Shown here piece after piece: positions 10,476 to 21,615 of a stretch of 64,000 bases of DNA (its first letter is position 1; each line of letters opens with the position of its first letter). The DNA is from Saccharopolyspora gloriosae (GTDB lineage Bacteria > Actinomycetota > Actinomycetes > Mycobacteriales > Pseudonocardiaceae), in assembly GCF_014203325.1 (NCBI RefSeq), contig NZ_JACHIV010000001.1, forward strand, positions 4,837,501 through 4,901,500, in the 5' to 3' direction. A program made the translations under genes and the position numbers. The notes beneath the pieces were generated by a model. It had not been told where the DNA came from and did no database searches. It was given only the letters and a program-made list of their open reading frames with translations.

Positions 10476-11159
10476 CTACCCGTGCTGCTCGGCCCAGCTG
10501 TAGAACATCTCCGGACGACCGACTCCGCCGTAGCGCGGATCGCGGCGCGCCATGCCGTTGTCGACGAGGTACTCCAGGTAACGGCGCGCAGTCACCCTCG
10601 ACACACCGGCCAGCTCCCCCACCGCGCCCGCGGCAGCGCCCTCCCGGTGCGCGCGCAACGCCGACACCACGGCGGCCAGCGTCTCCTCCCCCATGCCCTT
10701 CGGCAGCGACGCGCGATCCACCCCGCGCAACGTGGAGAACGCCCGGTCGATCTCGCTCTGCCCGCTGGCCTCCCGATCATGGCCGAGGCTCTGGCGGAAC
10801 CGCGCGTAGTGCTCCAGCTTCTCCCGCATCGCCGCGAACGTGAACGGTTTCAGCAAGTACTGCACCACACCGCTGGCGACCGACGCGCGCACCACCTTCA
10901 AGTCCCGCGCGGAGGTCACCGCGATCACGTCGGCGTTGCTGCCCGCGTTGCGCAACGCCCGCGCCACCGCCAACCCGTCCATGTCCGGCAACCGCAGATC
11001 CAGCAGCACCAGATCCACGTGGGTGTGGTCCAGGAACCGCAACGCGTCCTGCCCGGTGCGCGCACGGCCCGCGACCTCGAAACCGTCCACCCGGTTCACG
11101 TACATCTCATGGGCCTCACCGGCCACCGGGTCGTCCTCCACGACCAGCACCGAGATCAC
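10476..11159 (-). CDS. Response regulator of the CitB/DcuR type
   Basis: 227 residues. The N-terminal receiver domain has the acidic pair VVEDDPVAG, phospho-acceptor Asp54 (VLLDLRLPD) and the conserved Lys near 104 (LLKPF). The C-terminal part has a helix-turn-helix (GAVGELAGVSRVTARRYLEYL, about 178-198) of the kind found in CitB/DctR/DcuR regulators, which answer to citrate or C4-dicarboxylates. The GTG start overlaps the stop of the upstream sensor kinase (GTGA), so the pair is co-translated. The divergent neighbour is a dicarboxylate carrier, the probable target gene. Confidence 0.9.
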   Translation of the reverse strand: MISVLVVEDDPVAGEAHEMYVNRVDGFEVAGRARTGQDALRFLDHTHVDLVLLDLRLPDMDGLAVARALRNAGSNADVIAVTSARDLKVVRASVASGVVQYLLKPFTFAAMREKLEHYARFRQSLGHDREASGQSEIDRAFSTLRGVDRASLPKGMGEETLAAVVSALRAHREGAAAGAVGELAGVSRVTARRYLEYLVDNGMARRDPRYGGVGRPEMFYSWAEQHG

Positions 11160-12751
11160 GAGGTCACCTCGGGCAGCGGGATCCGCACCGTGAACACCGC
11201 CCCCGGCCCACCGGTGACGCGCACCGAGCCGCCGTAGCGGCGCGCGCTGCGCCCCACCAGCGCCAGCCCCAGACCGCGCCCCGACCGCTTCGTGGACCAG
11301 CCGCGTTCGAACACCGCCCCGGTCGCCGCCGCAGGCACCCCCGGCCCGTTGTCGGACACCACGACCAGCAGCTGGTCCGCCTCGGAGCGCACGCTGACCT
11401 CGACCCGCGGCGACGGGACCTCCTGCGTCGCCTCCACCGCGTTGTCGATCAAGTTGCCCAGGATCGTCACCAGGTCCCGCGAACTGACCCGCTCCACCAC
11501 GCGATCATCGACCTCACTGTCCTCGGACAGCACTACCTCCACACCCCGCTCCCGCGCCTCCGCGCTCTTGCCCAGCAGGACCGCCGCCAGCACCGGCTCA
11601 CCCACGGCACCCACGACCCGATCGGTGAGCTGCTGCGCCAGCTCCAGCTCCGAGGTGGCGAACGCGACGGCCTCCTCGACGCGGCCCAGTTCGATCAGCG
11701 ACACGACCGCGTGCAACCGGTTCGCCGACTCGTGCGCCTGCGAGCGCAACGACTCCGAGAACCCGCGCATCGAATCCAGCTCGCCCGTCAACGCCTGCAG
11801 CTCGGTGTGGTCCCGCAACGTCACGACGCTGCCCAAGTCCCGGCCACCGCTGCGCACGGCGGAAACGTTGACCAGCAGCACCCGATCATCGGTCACGTGC
11901 ACCTCGTCGCGCACCGGACTCCGCGAGGCGAGCGTGTCCACCAACGACTCCGGAAAACCCAGGTCCGCGGGACGTGCGCCCTCCGCCTCGGCCGGATCCA
12001 ACCCCATCAGCTCGGCCGCCCCATCGTTGCACAGCGTCACCGCACCCGACGGCGCCACCAGCAGCAACCCCTCGCGGACCGCGTGCAGGATGGCCTCGTG
12101 GTACTCGTACATGCGGCTCAGCTCCGCCGGGGCCAGCCCGTGCGTGTGCCTGCGCAACCGCCCCGCCACCAGGTAGCTCGCCAGCCCGCCGAACAGCAGC
12201 GCGACAGCACCGACCCCGGCCAACACGAGGATCTGCCCGTTCAGCTCGGCCGTCAGCACCCGCACTGTGATGCCCACCGACACCAACGCCCGCACCCGGC
12301 CCGACTCGTCGAACACCGGCGCGACGACGCGCACCGACGGGCCGAGCGTGCCCGCGTAGGTCTCGGTGAGCAGCCGTCCCTGCTGCGCCTGCCCGATGTT
12401 GCCCAGGAACCGCTTGCCGATCAGCGCCGGATTCGGATGGGTGTAGCGGATGCCCGACGGGTCCATGATCGTGATGAAGCCGACGCCGGTGGCCGACCGG
12501 ACCCGCTCCGCCAACGGCTGCAAGGTCCGCGACGGATCACGCTGAGCCAGCGAGCCACTCACTTCGGGTGATACTGCGAGCGTGTTCGCCACCCCGGCGA
12601 CCTCCTCGGCCGCCGCGTGCTCGGTGCGCCGCTGCGCATCCAGGTACCCGAGCACCACACCCGCCAGCACCACCACGGCCACGACCACCACTTGCAGGAC
12701 GAACAGCCGCGCCGCGAGGCTCGGTCGCCCGATTCGACGGAAATACGACAT
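11156..12751 (-). CDS. Sensor histidine kinase of the CitA/DcuS family
   Basis: About 531 residues. One membrane helix lies near residues 15-38 (LFVLQVVVVAVVVLAGVVLG). A periplasmic PDC-like sensor domain follows (ending ALVSVGITV), then a second helix (ILVLAGVGAVALLFGGLAS), a PAS domain, an H-box (SQAHESANRLH) and a HATPase domain with LIDNAVEA, DNGPGVP and GRGLGLALVG. This architecture is that of citrate/C4-dicarboxylate sensors. I chose ATG 12751; a TTG at 12790 in frame is possible and would add 13 residues, and neither has a strong ribosome site. It is coupled by GTGA overlap to the response regulator and divergent from the dicarboxylate symporter. Confidence 0.9.
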   Translation of the reverse strand: MSYFRRIGRPSLAARLFVLQVVVVAVVVLAGVVLGYLDAQRRTEHAAAEEVAGVANTLAVSPEVSGSLAQRDPSRTLQPLAERVRSATGVGFITIMDPSGIRYTHPNPALIGKRFLGNIGQAQQGRLLTETYAGTLGPSVRVVAPVFDESGRVRALVSVGITVRVLTAELNGQILVLAGVGAVALLFGGLASYLVAGRLRRHTHGLAPAELSRMYEYHEAILHAVREGLLLVAPSGAVTLCNDGAAELMGLDPAEAEGARPADLGFPESLVDTLASRSPVRDEVHVTDDRVLLVNVSAVRSGGRDLGSVVTLRDHTELQALTGELDSMRGFSESLRSQAHESANRLHAVVSLIELGRVEEAVAFATSELELAQQLTDRVVGAVGEPVLAAVLLGKSAEARERGVEVVLSEDSEVDDRVVERVSSRDLVTILGNLIDNAVEATQEVPSPRVEVSVRSEADQLLVVVSDNGPGVPAAATGAVFERGWSTKRSGRGLGLALVGRSARRYGGSVRVTGGPGAVFTVRIPLPEVTS

Positions 12752-12792
12752 GGCGTTGTTGTTGCCCCCGCATGAACTCAATGAACACAACC

Positions 12793-12803
12793 GTGACGGT
12801 CAC
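12793..12803. promoter_or_regulatory. Palindrome in the kinase/transporter divergent region
   Basis: GTGACGGTCAC is a perfect 11-base dyad lying between the divergent sensor kinase and dicarboxylate transporter. Its position fits a binding site for the response regulator, which is a plausible regulator of both directions, but short palindromes arise often in GC-rich DNA. Confidence 0.3.
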
Positions 12804-12907
12804 CACCTGTGAGTCCGATAGTCTCCCCGACGTACTCGTGACCCAAGACACGACCGAATGAGTGATCGCCGACCCCCGTGATCGGTACATCGCAGTAGGA
12901 GTTGACC

Positions 12908-14287
12908 GTGCCAAGCAAAGACGCTGCACCCGAGGCCGCCGGTGCACCGCCGAAGAAGCGGGACCGCACCCACTTCCTCTACATCTTCGTCATCGTGGCG
13001 GTCCTGGCCGGCATCGCGGTCGGATTCGCCTTCCCCGACTTCGCCACCGCGCTGAAACCCCTGGGCACCGGCTTCGTCAACCTCATCAAGATGATGATCT
13101 CGCCGGTCATCTTCTGCACCATCGTGCTCGGCGTCGGCAGCGTTCGGCAGGCCGCGAAGGTCGGCAAGGTCGGTGGACTCGCGCTCGGCTACTTCATGGT
13201 GATGTCGCTGGTGGCGCTCGTCGTGGGCCTCCTGGTCGGCAACGTGCTGCACCCCGGCGAAGGCCTGCAGCTGACCGAAGAGCTGCGCAACAGCGGAACC
13301 GAACAGGCTCCCGCCGAAGCCGAAGGGCTCAGCGGATTCCTGATCGGGATCATCCCGAACACCCTGGTCTCCGCCCTCACCGAAGGCGAAGTGCTGCAGA
13401 CCCTCCTGGTGGCGCTGCTGGCCGGATTCGCCCTGCAGTCCCTCGGCGACAAGGGCGCCCCGATCCTGCGCGGCATCGAGCACATCCAGCGGCTCGTGTT
13501 CAAGATCCTCGCCATGGTCATGTGGGTGGCCCCGATCGGCGCGTTCGGCGCCATCGCGGCCGTGGTCGGCGCGACCGGCGTGGACGCCCTCAAGGGCCTC
13601 GGCGTCATCATGGGCGGCTTCTACATCACCTGCGTGCTGTTCATCTTCCTCGTGCTGGGGCCGCTGCTGTGGGCCTTCGCGCGGGTCAACGTGTTCAAGC
13701 TCCTCGGCTACCTCGGCCGGGAGTTCCTGCTGATCCTGTCCACCTCCTCGTCGGAGGCGGCGCTGCCGCGGCTGATCGCGAAGATGGAGCACCTCGGCGT
13801 CAGCAAGCCGGTCGTGGGCATCACGGTGCCGACCGGGTACTCGTTCAACCTCGACGGCACCGCGATCTACCTGACGATGGCATCGCTGTTCATCGCTTCG
13901 GCGATGGGCCAGCCGCTGTCGATCGGCGAGCAGATCTCGCTGCTGGTGTTCATGATCATCGCGTCGAAGGGCGCGGCGGGCGTGAGCGGTGCAGGCTTGG
14001 CGACGCTGGCCGGTGGCCTGCAATCGCACCGCCCGGAACTCGTGGACGGCGTCGGCCTCATCGTCGGCATCGACCGCTTCATGTCCGAAGCCCGCGCGCT
14101 GACGAACTTCGCGGGCAACGCGATCGCCACCGTCATCATCGGCTCCTGGACCAAGGAGATCGACCGCGAGCAGATGCAACGGGTGTTCAACAAGGAAGAC
14201 CCGTTCAACGAGCAGAGCTTCCTCGACGAGGAGGACACCTCGGCGGCCGAGAAGCCCGGCAAGGAACCCGCCGCGGCGACCCAGTAA
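12908..14287 (+). CDS. dctA: C4-dicarboxylate/cation symporter, DctA-like
   Basis: 459 residues of the dicarboxylate/amino acid:cation symporter (DAACS) family. The first membrane helix starts about residue 22 and several more follow. The serine-rich loop STSSSEAALPRL and the substrate-site motif VPTGYSFNLDGTAIYL are characteristic of DctA. The protein should import succinate, fumarate or malate using an ion gradient. I prefer the GTG at 12908, with GTAGGAG six bases upstream, over the in-frame TTG six bases earlier, which would abut that ribosome site. It is divergent from a CitA/CitB-type two-component system that probably induces it when dicarboxylates are present. The C-terminal about 30 residues are hydrophilic and acidic. 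Confidence 0.93.
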   Translation: MPSKDAAPEAAGAPPKKRDRTHFLYIFVIVAVLAGIAVGFAFPDFATALKPLGTGFVNLIKMMISPVIFCTIVLGVGSVRQAAKVGKVGGLALGYFMVMSLVALVVGLLVGNVLHPGEGLQLTEELRNSGTEQAPAEAEGLSGFLIGIIPNTLVSALTEGEVLQTLLVALLAGFALQSLGDKGAPILRGIEHIQRLVFKILAMVMWVAPIGAFGAIAAVVGATGVDALKGLGVIMGGFYITCVLFIFLVLGPLLWAFARVNVFKLLGYLGREFLLILSTSSSEAALPRLIAKMEHLGVSKPVVGITVPTGYSFNLDGTAIYLTMASLFIASAMGQPLSIGEQISLLVFMIIASKGAAGVSGAGLATLAGGLQSHRPELVDGVGLIVGIDRFMSEARALTNFAGNAIATVIIGSWTKEIDREQMQRVFNKEDPFNEQSFLDEEDTSAAEKPGKEPAAATQ

Positions 14288-14350
14288 CGAGGAGCACGGA
14301 CAACAGCAGCGGGCGCGCCGCGACGGCCCGCGCCGAGACAGGAGTCGAAG

Positions 14351-15280
14351 ATGCACCGAGCAGTGCTGAGCCTGCTGATCACCCTCGGCGCGGTAGCCGC
14401 CACCGGCGCGCCCGCCCACGCCACCACCGCACCGGACCGGCCGCTGCCGCGCACCGGCTGCGGCGACACCCCCGGCATCGAACCCGGCACCACCGCCCGC
14501 CAGGAGATCACCTCCGGCGACCGGACGCGGGAATACCTCGTGCACGTGCCGCAGAACTACGACCCCGAACGGCCCACGCCGGTGGCGCTGTCCTTCCACG
14601 GACACACCCGCAGCGCCGAATACCAGGAAGAGCTGTCCGGGTTCTCCGAACTGGACGCCATCGCCGTCTACCCGCAAGGCCTCGTCGGCACCGACGGCGG
14701 CACGGCGTGGGAAGGCGCGCCCTACTCCGCGGACGCCGACGACGTCCGGTTCACCAGCGACCTGCTCGACCAGGTGGAGGACGACCTCTGCGTGGACCCG
14801 GACCGCATCTACGCGGCGGGCAAGTCCAACGGCGGCGGCTTCACCGAAGTGCTCGCCTGCCGCCTCGGCGACCGCATCGCCGCGTTCGCACCCGTCGCCG
14901 GCGCCTACTACCCGCAGAGCGGTGCATGCCGGCCGTCCGAACCGGTGCCGATGATCTCCTTCCACGGCACCGCCGACGACACCATCCCCTACGACGGCGA
15001 CCCGGACAAAGGCCTGCCCGCGATCCCCGACTGGCTCGGCGAATGGGCCGAACACGACGAGTGCGACGCGGACCCGATCACCGAACACCCGCAGCCGCAG
15101 GTCACCCGCCAGCACTGGACCGACTGCGCGGACCGGGGCGCGCTGGTGCACTACCGGATCGACGAACTCGGCCACGACTGGCCGAGCCGCTCGTCCAACC
15201 CCGACTCCGACAAGCCCACCGTGATCGAAGCGACCCCGCTGATCTGGGAGTTCTTCCAAGACCACCCGCTGAACGCCTGA
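14351..15280 (+). CDS. Secreted esterase of the PHB depolymerase / feruloyl esterase type (LpqC-like)
   Basis: 309 residues. The signal peptide reads MHRAVLSLLITLGAVAATG with a likely cut after APAHA. The mature alpha/beta hydrolase has an oxyanion-hole-like SFHGHTRSA, a nucleophile in GKSNGGGF (Ser near 160) and later SFHGTADDTIPYDG (acid) and LGHDWP (His near 277). This matches the poly-3-hydroxybutyrate depolymerase/CE1 esterase superfamily. Several cysteines (TGCGD, DDLCVD, GACRP, HDECDAD, TDCADR) suggest disulfides, as expected outside the cell. The substrate could be a polyester, a feruloylated polysaccharide or another acyl ester. CAGGAG precedes the ATG. It follows dctA by 63 bases on the same strand, but functional linkage is not obvious. 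Confidence 0.82.
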   Translation: MHRAVLSLLITLGAVAATGAPAHATTAPDRPLPRTGCGDTPGIEPGTTARQEITSGDRTREYLVHVPQNYDPERPTPVALSFHGHTRSAEYQEELSGFSELDAIAVYPQGLVGTDGGTAWEGAPYSADADDVRFTSDLLDQVEDDLCVDPDRIYAAGKSNGGGFTEVLACRLGDRIAAFAPVAGAYYPQSGACRPSEPVPMISFHGTADDTIPYDGDPDKGLPAIPDWLGEWAEHDECDADPITEHPQPQVTRQHWTDCADRGALVHYRIDELGHDWPSRSSNPDSDKPTVIEATPLIWEFFQDHPLNA

Positions 15281-15295
15281 CGGGTGCCCACGACG

Positions 15296-15338
15296 TCGCC
15301 TGGCTGCTGTTCACATCCCCGTCACAGCAGCCAGGCGA
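15296..15338. terminator. Bidirectional terminator between the esterase and his operon
   Basis: Perfect 15-base arms, TCGCCTGGCTGCTGT and ACAGCAGCCAGGCGA, flank a 13-base loop. It sits between convergent genes and can end transcription from both. The right arm is inside the last codons of the small membrane protein gene, so that gene's 3' end doubles as terminator stem. Confidence 0.75.
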
Positions 15339-15474
15339 TTCCTCCCGCGGCGGCCAACGCCGCCAGCACGCCCAGCACCACCGCCATCACCCGCGTCGTC
15401 CGCCACATCGCGACGACACCGCCGACGAGGAAACCGGCCACGGCCAGCAGCACGATCGGCCCCAGGTTCTGCAT
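15322..15474 (-). CDS. Small two-helix membrane protein at the end of the his operon
   Basis: A 50-residue reading frame starts with ATG directly after the hisB TAG with no spacer and ends in TGA at 15322. It contains two hydrophobic segments (about residues 5-22, IVLLAVAGFLVGGVVAMW, and 28-50, VMAVVLGVLAALAAAGGIAW) joined by the basic turn RTTR. This is typical of small actinobacterial membrane proteins. It has no recognisable domain. Position and immediate coupling to hisB suggest it is translated with the operon, and I believe similar small open frames follow hisB in related bacteria. Function unknown; a chance frame is unlikely because hydrophobicity, start placement and terminator position all agree. 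Confidence 0.65.
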   Translation of the reverse strand: MQNLGPIVLLAVAGFLVGGVVAMWRTTRVMAVVLGVLAALAAAGGIAWLL

Positions 15475-18585
<3,111 letters not shown>

Positions 18586-18782
18586 GGGCGTCCTTTCAGG
18601 GCGGACGGAGGGCGGCTACTAGCTCAATCACCAGGGTAATCGCCCTGTTCGACGCTGTCCGACGCGCGTCCGCCGATGAACGGGAAAACGGTGATCGGCC
18701 GCTTCCGACGTTAGTGGGTTGCCAACGGATCGTGACTCGGGGAGTCTCGCTTGATCACCATCCGTGATCGATCGGAGGCCCG

Positions 18783-20003
18783 ATGTCCAGCGCACGGCGC
18801 AGAGCAACGGCGGTGGCGGCCGCCGCATCCTTGGCCCTGCTACTCCCGGTCCAGGCGAGCGTGGCCGCACCTCAAGCCGGGCCCGCTCCCGCGGCCGAGG
18901 TCACCGGCGTCTACACGGTGCCCGACACCGACAGCCGCATCCGCACCGACATCAACGCCTCCGGCGCCCAGGTGCTCGGAGCGAAGGACGGCGTGGCGAC
19001 GGTGGAAGCCACGACCGCACAGGCCGAGGAGCTGCGCTCGAACGGCCTCACCCTGCAGGCCCAGGCGTCGCCGCGGGACTTCCCGCCCGGTGACGAGGCC
19101 TACCACAACTACGACGAGATGGTCGCCGAGCTCGACAAGATCACGGCCGACCACCCGGACCTGGCCGCGAAGTCCAGCCTGGGGAAGAGCTTCGAGGGCC
19201 GCGACATCCCGCTGCTCAAGATCAGCGACAACGTGGCGCAGGACGAGGACGAGCCCGAAGTCCTGTTCGACTGCAACCAGCACGCCCGGGAACACCTGAC
19301 CACCGAGATGTGCCTGCAGATCGCGAACCGGCTCACCGACGAGTACGCCGACCCCGCGGTGAAGGAGAGCGTCGACAACCGCGAGGTGTGGATCGTCCCG
19401 TCGGTCAACGTCGACGGCTCCACCTACGACGTCGAGTCCGGCGAGTACCAGGGCTGGCGGAAGAACCGGCAGGACACCGGCACGGACCTCAACCGCAACT
19501 GGGACTACCTGTGGGGCTGCTGCGGCGGCGCGAGCGACGACCCGCAGGACGAGACCTACCGCGGACCGCAGGCCTTCTCCGCACCGGAGACCGCGGCGCT
19601 GGCCGAGTTCATCGACTCCCGCGTCATCGACGGCACCCAGCAGATCAAGTCGGCGATCGACTTCCACACTTTCTCGGAACTCGTGCTGTGGCCCTTCGGG
19701 CACACCCAGGACGACGTGACCGAAGGCATGACCCAGCAGGAGTACGACCGGTTCGAGAAGGTCGGCACCGAGATGGCGGACTCCAACGGCTACACCCCGC
19801 AGCAGTCCAGCGACCTGTACACCACCGACGGCGACAGCCTCGACTGGATGTGGGGCAAGCACAAGATCCTCGCCTTCACCTTGGAGATGTACCCGTCCGG
19901 CGGAGGCCTCGACGGCTTCTACCCGCCGGGTGACGTGATCGAGCGGGAGACCGCCCGCAACAACGCGGCCGTGGACATCGTGCTGCGCGAAGCCGGCGCC
20001 TGA
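18783..20003 (+). CDS. Secreted zinc carboxypeptidase, family M14
   Basis: 406 residues with a signal peptide (MSSARRRATAVAAAASLALL, cut near ASVAAP). A short propeptide follows, then the M14 catalytic domain from about residue 107. The first two zinc ligands are in the HxxE motif HAREHLT (His167, Glu170). The third is His295 in IDFHTFSE, and the catalytic glutamate is Glu368 in FTLEMYP. Substrate-binding VNVDGSTYDV and DLNRNWDY are also present. It resembles the Streptomyces carboxypeptidase T/SG group, which release C-terminal residues outside the cell. GGAGG sits just before the ATG. Length fits a single catalytic domain without an added binding module. Confidence 0.93.
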   Translation: MSSARRRATAVAAAASLALLLPVQASVAAPQAGPAPAAEVTGVYTVPDTDSRIRTDINASGAQVLGAKDGVATVEATTAQAEELRSNGLTLQAQASPRDFPPGDEAYHNYDEMVAELDKITADHPDLAAKSSLGKSFEGRDIPLLKISDNVAQDEDEPEVLFDCNQHAREHLTTEMCLQIANRLTDEYADPAVKESVDNREVWIVPSVNVDGSTYDVESGEYQGWRKNRQDTGTDLNRNWDYLWGCCGGASDDPQDETYRGPQAFSAPETAALAEFIDSRVIDGTQQIKSAIDFHTFSELVLWPFGHTQDDVTEGMTQQEYDRFEKVGTEMADSNGYTPQQSSDLYTTDGDSLDWMWGKHKILAFTLEMYPSGGGLDGFYPPGDVIERETARNNAAVDIVLREAGA

Positions 20004-20018
20004 CCCGATCGGCCCCGA

Positions 20019-20057
20019 GGGAAAGCCCGGACGCCCGGTGGGGCTCCGGGCTTTCCC
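20019..20057 (+). terminator. Terminator after the carboxypeptidase gene
   Basis: Perfect 13-base arms GGGAAAGCCCGGA and TCCGGGCTTTCCC surround a 13-base loop, 16 bases past the stop codon. The stem is long and uninterrupted, followed by CTTG. Confidence 0.75.
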
Positions 20058-20119
20058 CTTGCGCGGGCCTAGGAAGCGATACGGTCGCGAACACCGGATC
20101 ACGCGGGAAGGGGTTCGCG

Positions 20120-20962
20120 ATCACCAGCGATGACGAGCTACTAGAGGAGCTGGCCGGCATTCACGGTGAACTCGACCTCCACCGCCCCAACGCCGCGCGC
20201 ATGTACGACTACTTCCTCGGCGGGACGCAGAACTTCCCCGCCGACCGGAAGGCCGCCGAGCAGCAGCTGACCCTGCTTCCGGCCACGCGGGTGGGGGTCC
20301 GCGAGAACCGGGCGTTCCTGCGCCGCGTCGTGCGGTACTGCGCGGAACGCGGCATCCGCCAATTCCTCGACCTCGGCTCGGGAATCCCCACCGCGGGCAA
20401 CGTGCACGAGGTCGCGCACCAGGGCCGACCGGACGCCGTGATCGCTTACGTCGACCACGAACCGGTCGCAGTCGCGCACGCCCGGCGGTTGCTGCACGGC
20501 GAGGAGCGGGTGACGGTCACCCAAGCCGACCTGTCGCATCCCGCCGACGTGCTCGACGCTCCGGGCGTGACCCGGTTGCTGGACTTCGACCAGCCGATCG
20601 CCGTGCTCGCGTTGTCGGTGCTGCACTTCGTGTCCGACGAAGCGGACCCGGCGGGCGTCCTCGCCGCTTACCAGCGGGCGTGCGCGCCGGGCAGCGTGCT
20701 GGCGGTGAGCCACGCATCGGGCGCGGGCCTGTCCGCCACGCAGGTGGTGGAAGGGCTGCGCATCTACGACCAGACTCCGACGCCGCTGAGCCTTCGGCCC
20801 GCGGAGCAGGCGCGGGAGCTGCTCACCGGCTGGTCGCTGATCCCGCCGGGCGTGGTGCCCGTGGTGGAGTGGCGGCCGGATTTCGACGTCAGCGAAGAGG
20901 TTCGCTCCGCCGTCGGGAACGGCTGGGCGGCCGTCGGGGTGAAACCGTCCGCGAGCGGATGA
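20120..20962 (+). CDS. SAM-dependent methyltransferase of the DUF574 family
   Basis: About 280 residues if read from the ATC at 20120. The family hallmarks are HRPNAARMYDYFLGGTQNF near the N-terminus and the SAM loop FLDLGSGIPTAGNVHEVA near residue 95. Later come VDHEPVAVAHARRLL and LALSVLHFV. DUF574 proteins are abundant in actinomycetes and are predicted O- or N-methyltransferases of unknown substrate. The start is a problem: no ATG, GTG or TTG occurs in frame between the preceding stop-containing region and the internal ATG at 20201. Starting there would delete the conserved N-terminal segment that precedes MYDYFLGG. GGAAGGGG lies six bases before ATC 20120, and GAGGAG precedes ATT 20159. 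A rare start codon or a sequencing error are both possible. Confidence 0.8.
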   Translation: MTSDDELLEELAGIHGELDLHRPNAARMYDYFLGGTQNFPADRKAAEQQLTLLPATRVGVRENRAFLRRVVRYCAERGIRQFLDLGSGIPTAGNVHEVAHQGRPDAVIAYVDHEPVAVAHARRLLHGEERVTVTQADLSHPADVLDAPGVTRLLDFDQPIAVLALSVLHFVSDEADPAGVLAAYQRACAPGSVLAVSHASGAGLSATQVVEGLRIYDQTPTPLSLRPAEQARELLTGWSLIPPGVVPVVEWRPDFDVSEEVRSAVGNGWAAVGVKPSASG

Positions 20963-20972
20963 GCCAGGACCG

Positions 20973-21530
20973 CTACAGGGACTTCAGCACGCGGCACGGG
21001 TTGCCCGCGGCGAAGACGCGTTCGGGGACGTCCCGGGTGACTACGCTGCCCGCCCCGATCACGCTGTTCGAACCGATGGTCACGCCAGGGCAGACGATGA
21101 CGCCGCCGCCGAACCACACGTTGTCGCCGACGGTGATGGGAGCGGCGGTCTCCCACCTCTGCCTGCGCGCTTCGTGGTCCTCCATCGGGTGCAGCGCGGT
21201 GAGCAGTTGGCACCGCGGACCGATCGACACGTCATCGCCGATCGTGATCGGGGCGCAGTCCAGCAGGATCGCGTCGTAGTTCAGGAAGCTGTTGCGCCCC
21301 AACCGGATGAGGTACCCGTAGTCGCACTGGAACCGGGGCATGATCCACGATCCGGCCCCGATTTCGCCCAGCAGTTCCGCGAGCAGGCTCCGCCGTTCGT
21401 CCTCCTGCCCGGAGCGGGTCGCGTTGAACTCGTCGAGCAGTGCCTGGCAGCGGCGTCGTTCGTCGACGAGTTCCGGATCGCCGTCCTGGTACGGCTCCCC
21501 GCGCAGCATCCGATCCTTGTGCTCACCCAT
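20973..21530 (-). CDS. Hexapeptide-repeat O-acetyltransferase (maltose/nodulation type)
   Basis: 185 residues from ATG 21530. The N-terminal helical region MGEHKDRMLRGEPYQDGDPEL matches the maltose O-acetyltransferase family (RMLxGExY), and the rest is a left-handed beta helix. It contains the catalytic-histidine region LTALHPMEDHEARR and the terminal coils ITVGDNVWFGGGVIVCPG, GSNSVIGAGSVVTRDVP and ending FAAGNPCRVLKSL. It would transfer acetyl from acetyl-CoA to a sugar hydroxyl. A GTG at 21554 would add eight residues, but has a poorly spaced ribosome site. The gene ends ten bases from the convergent DUF574 gene. Substrate unknown. Confidence 0.9.
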   Translation of the reverse strand: MGEHKDRMLRGEPYQDGDPELVDERRRCQALLDEFNATRSGQEDERRSLLAELLGEIGAGSWIMPRFQCDYGYLIRLGRNSFLNYDAILLDCAPITIGDDVSIGPRCQLLTALHPMEDHEARRQRWETAAPITVGDNVWFGGGVIVCPGVTIGSNSVIGAGSVVTRDVPERVFAAGNPCRVLKSL

Positions 21531-21588
21531 GGCGCCAGGATGCCGGAGTCGCACCGCCTCGTCGATCTTGGGCGAGCACGCCGGGGTG

Positions 21589-21615
21589 CCTGACCGCCCT
21601 CATCGGGCGGCCAGG
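21589..21615. terminator. Hairpin overlapping the end of the DUF222/HNH gene
   Basis: Arms CCTG-A-CCGCCC and GGGCGG-C-CAGG pair with one internal mismatch around the loop TCATC. It covers the stop codon of the HNH gene and lies upstream of the acetyltransferase, so it may isolate the two genes. It has no U-tract. Confidence 0.4.

Noticed and set aside
12902-12904. TTG as start of dctA
   Set aside because: The ribosome site GTAGGAG abuts it; GTG 12908 has proper spacing.
12800-15265. Open frame of 821 codons on the minus strand
   Set aside because: It is antisense to dctA and the esterase and has no domain, ribosome site or codon bias.
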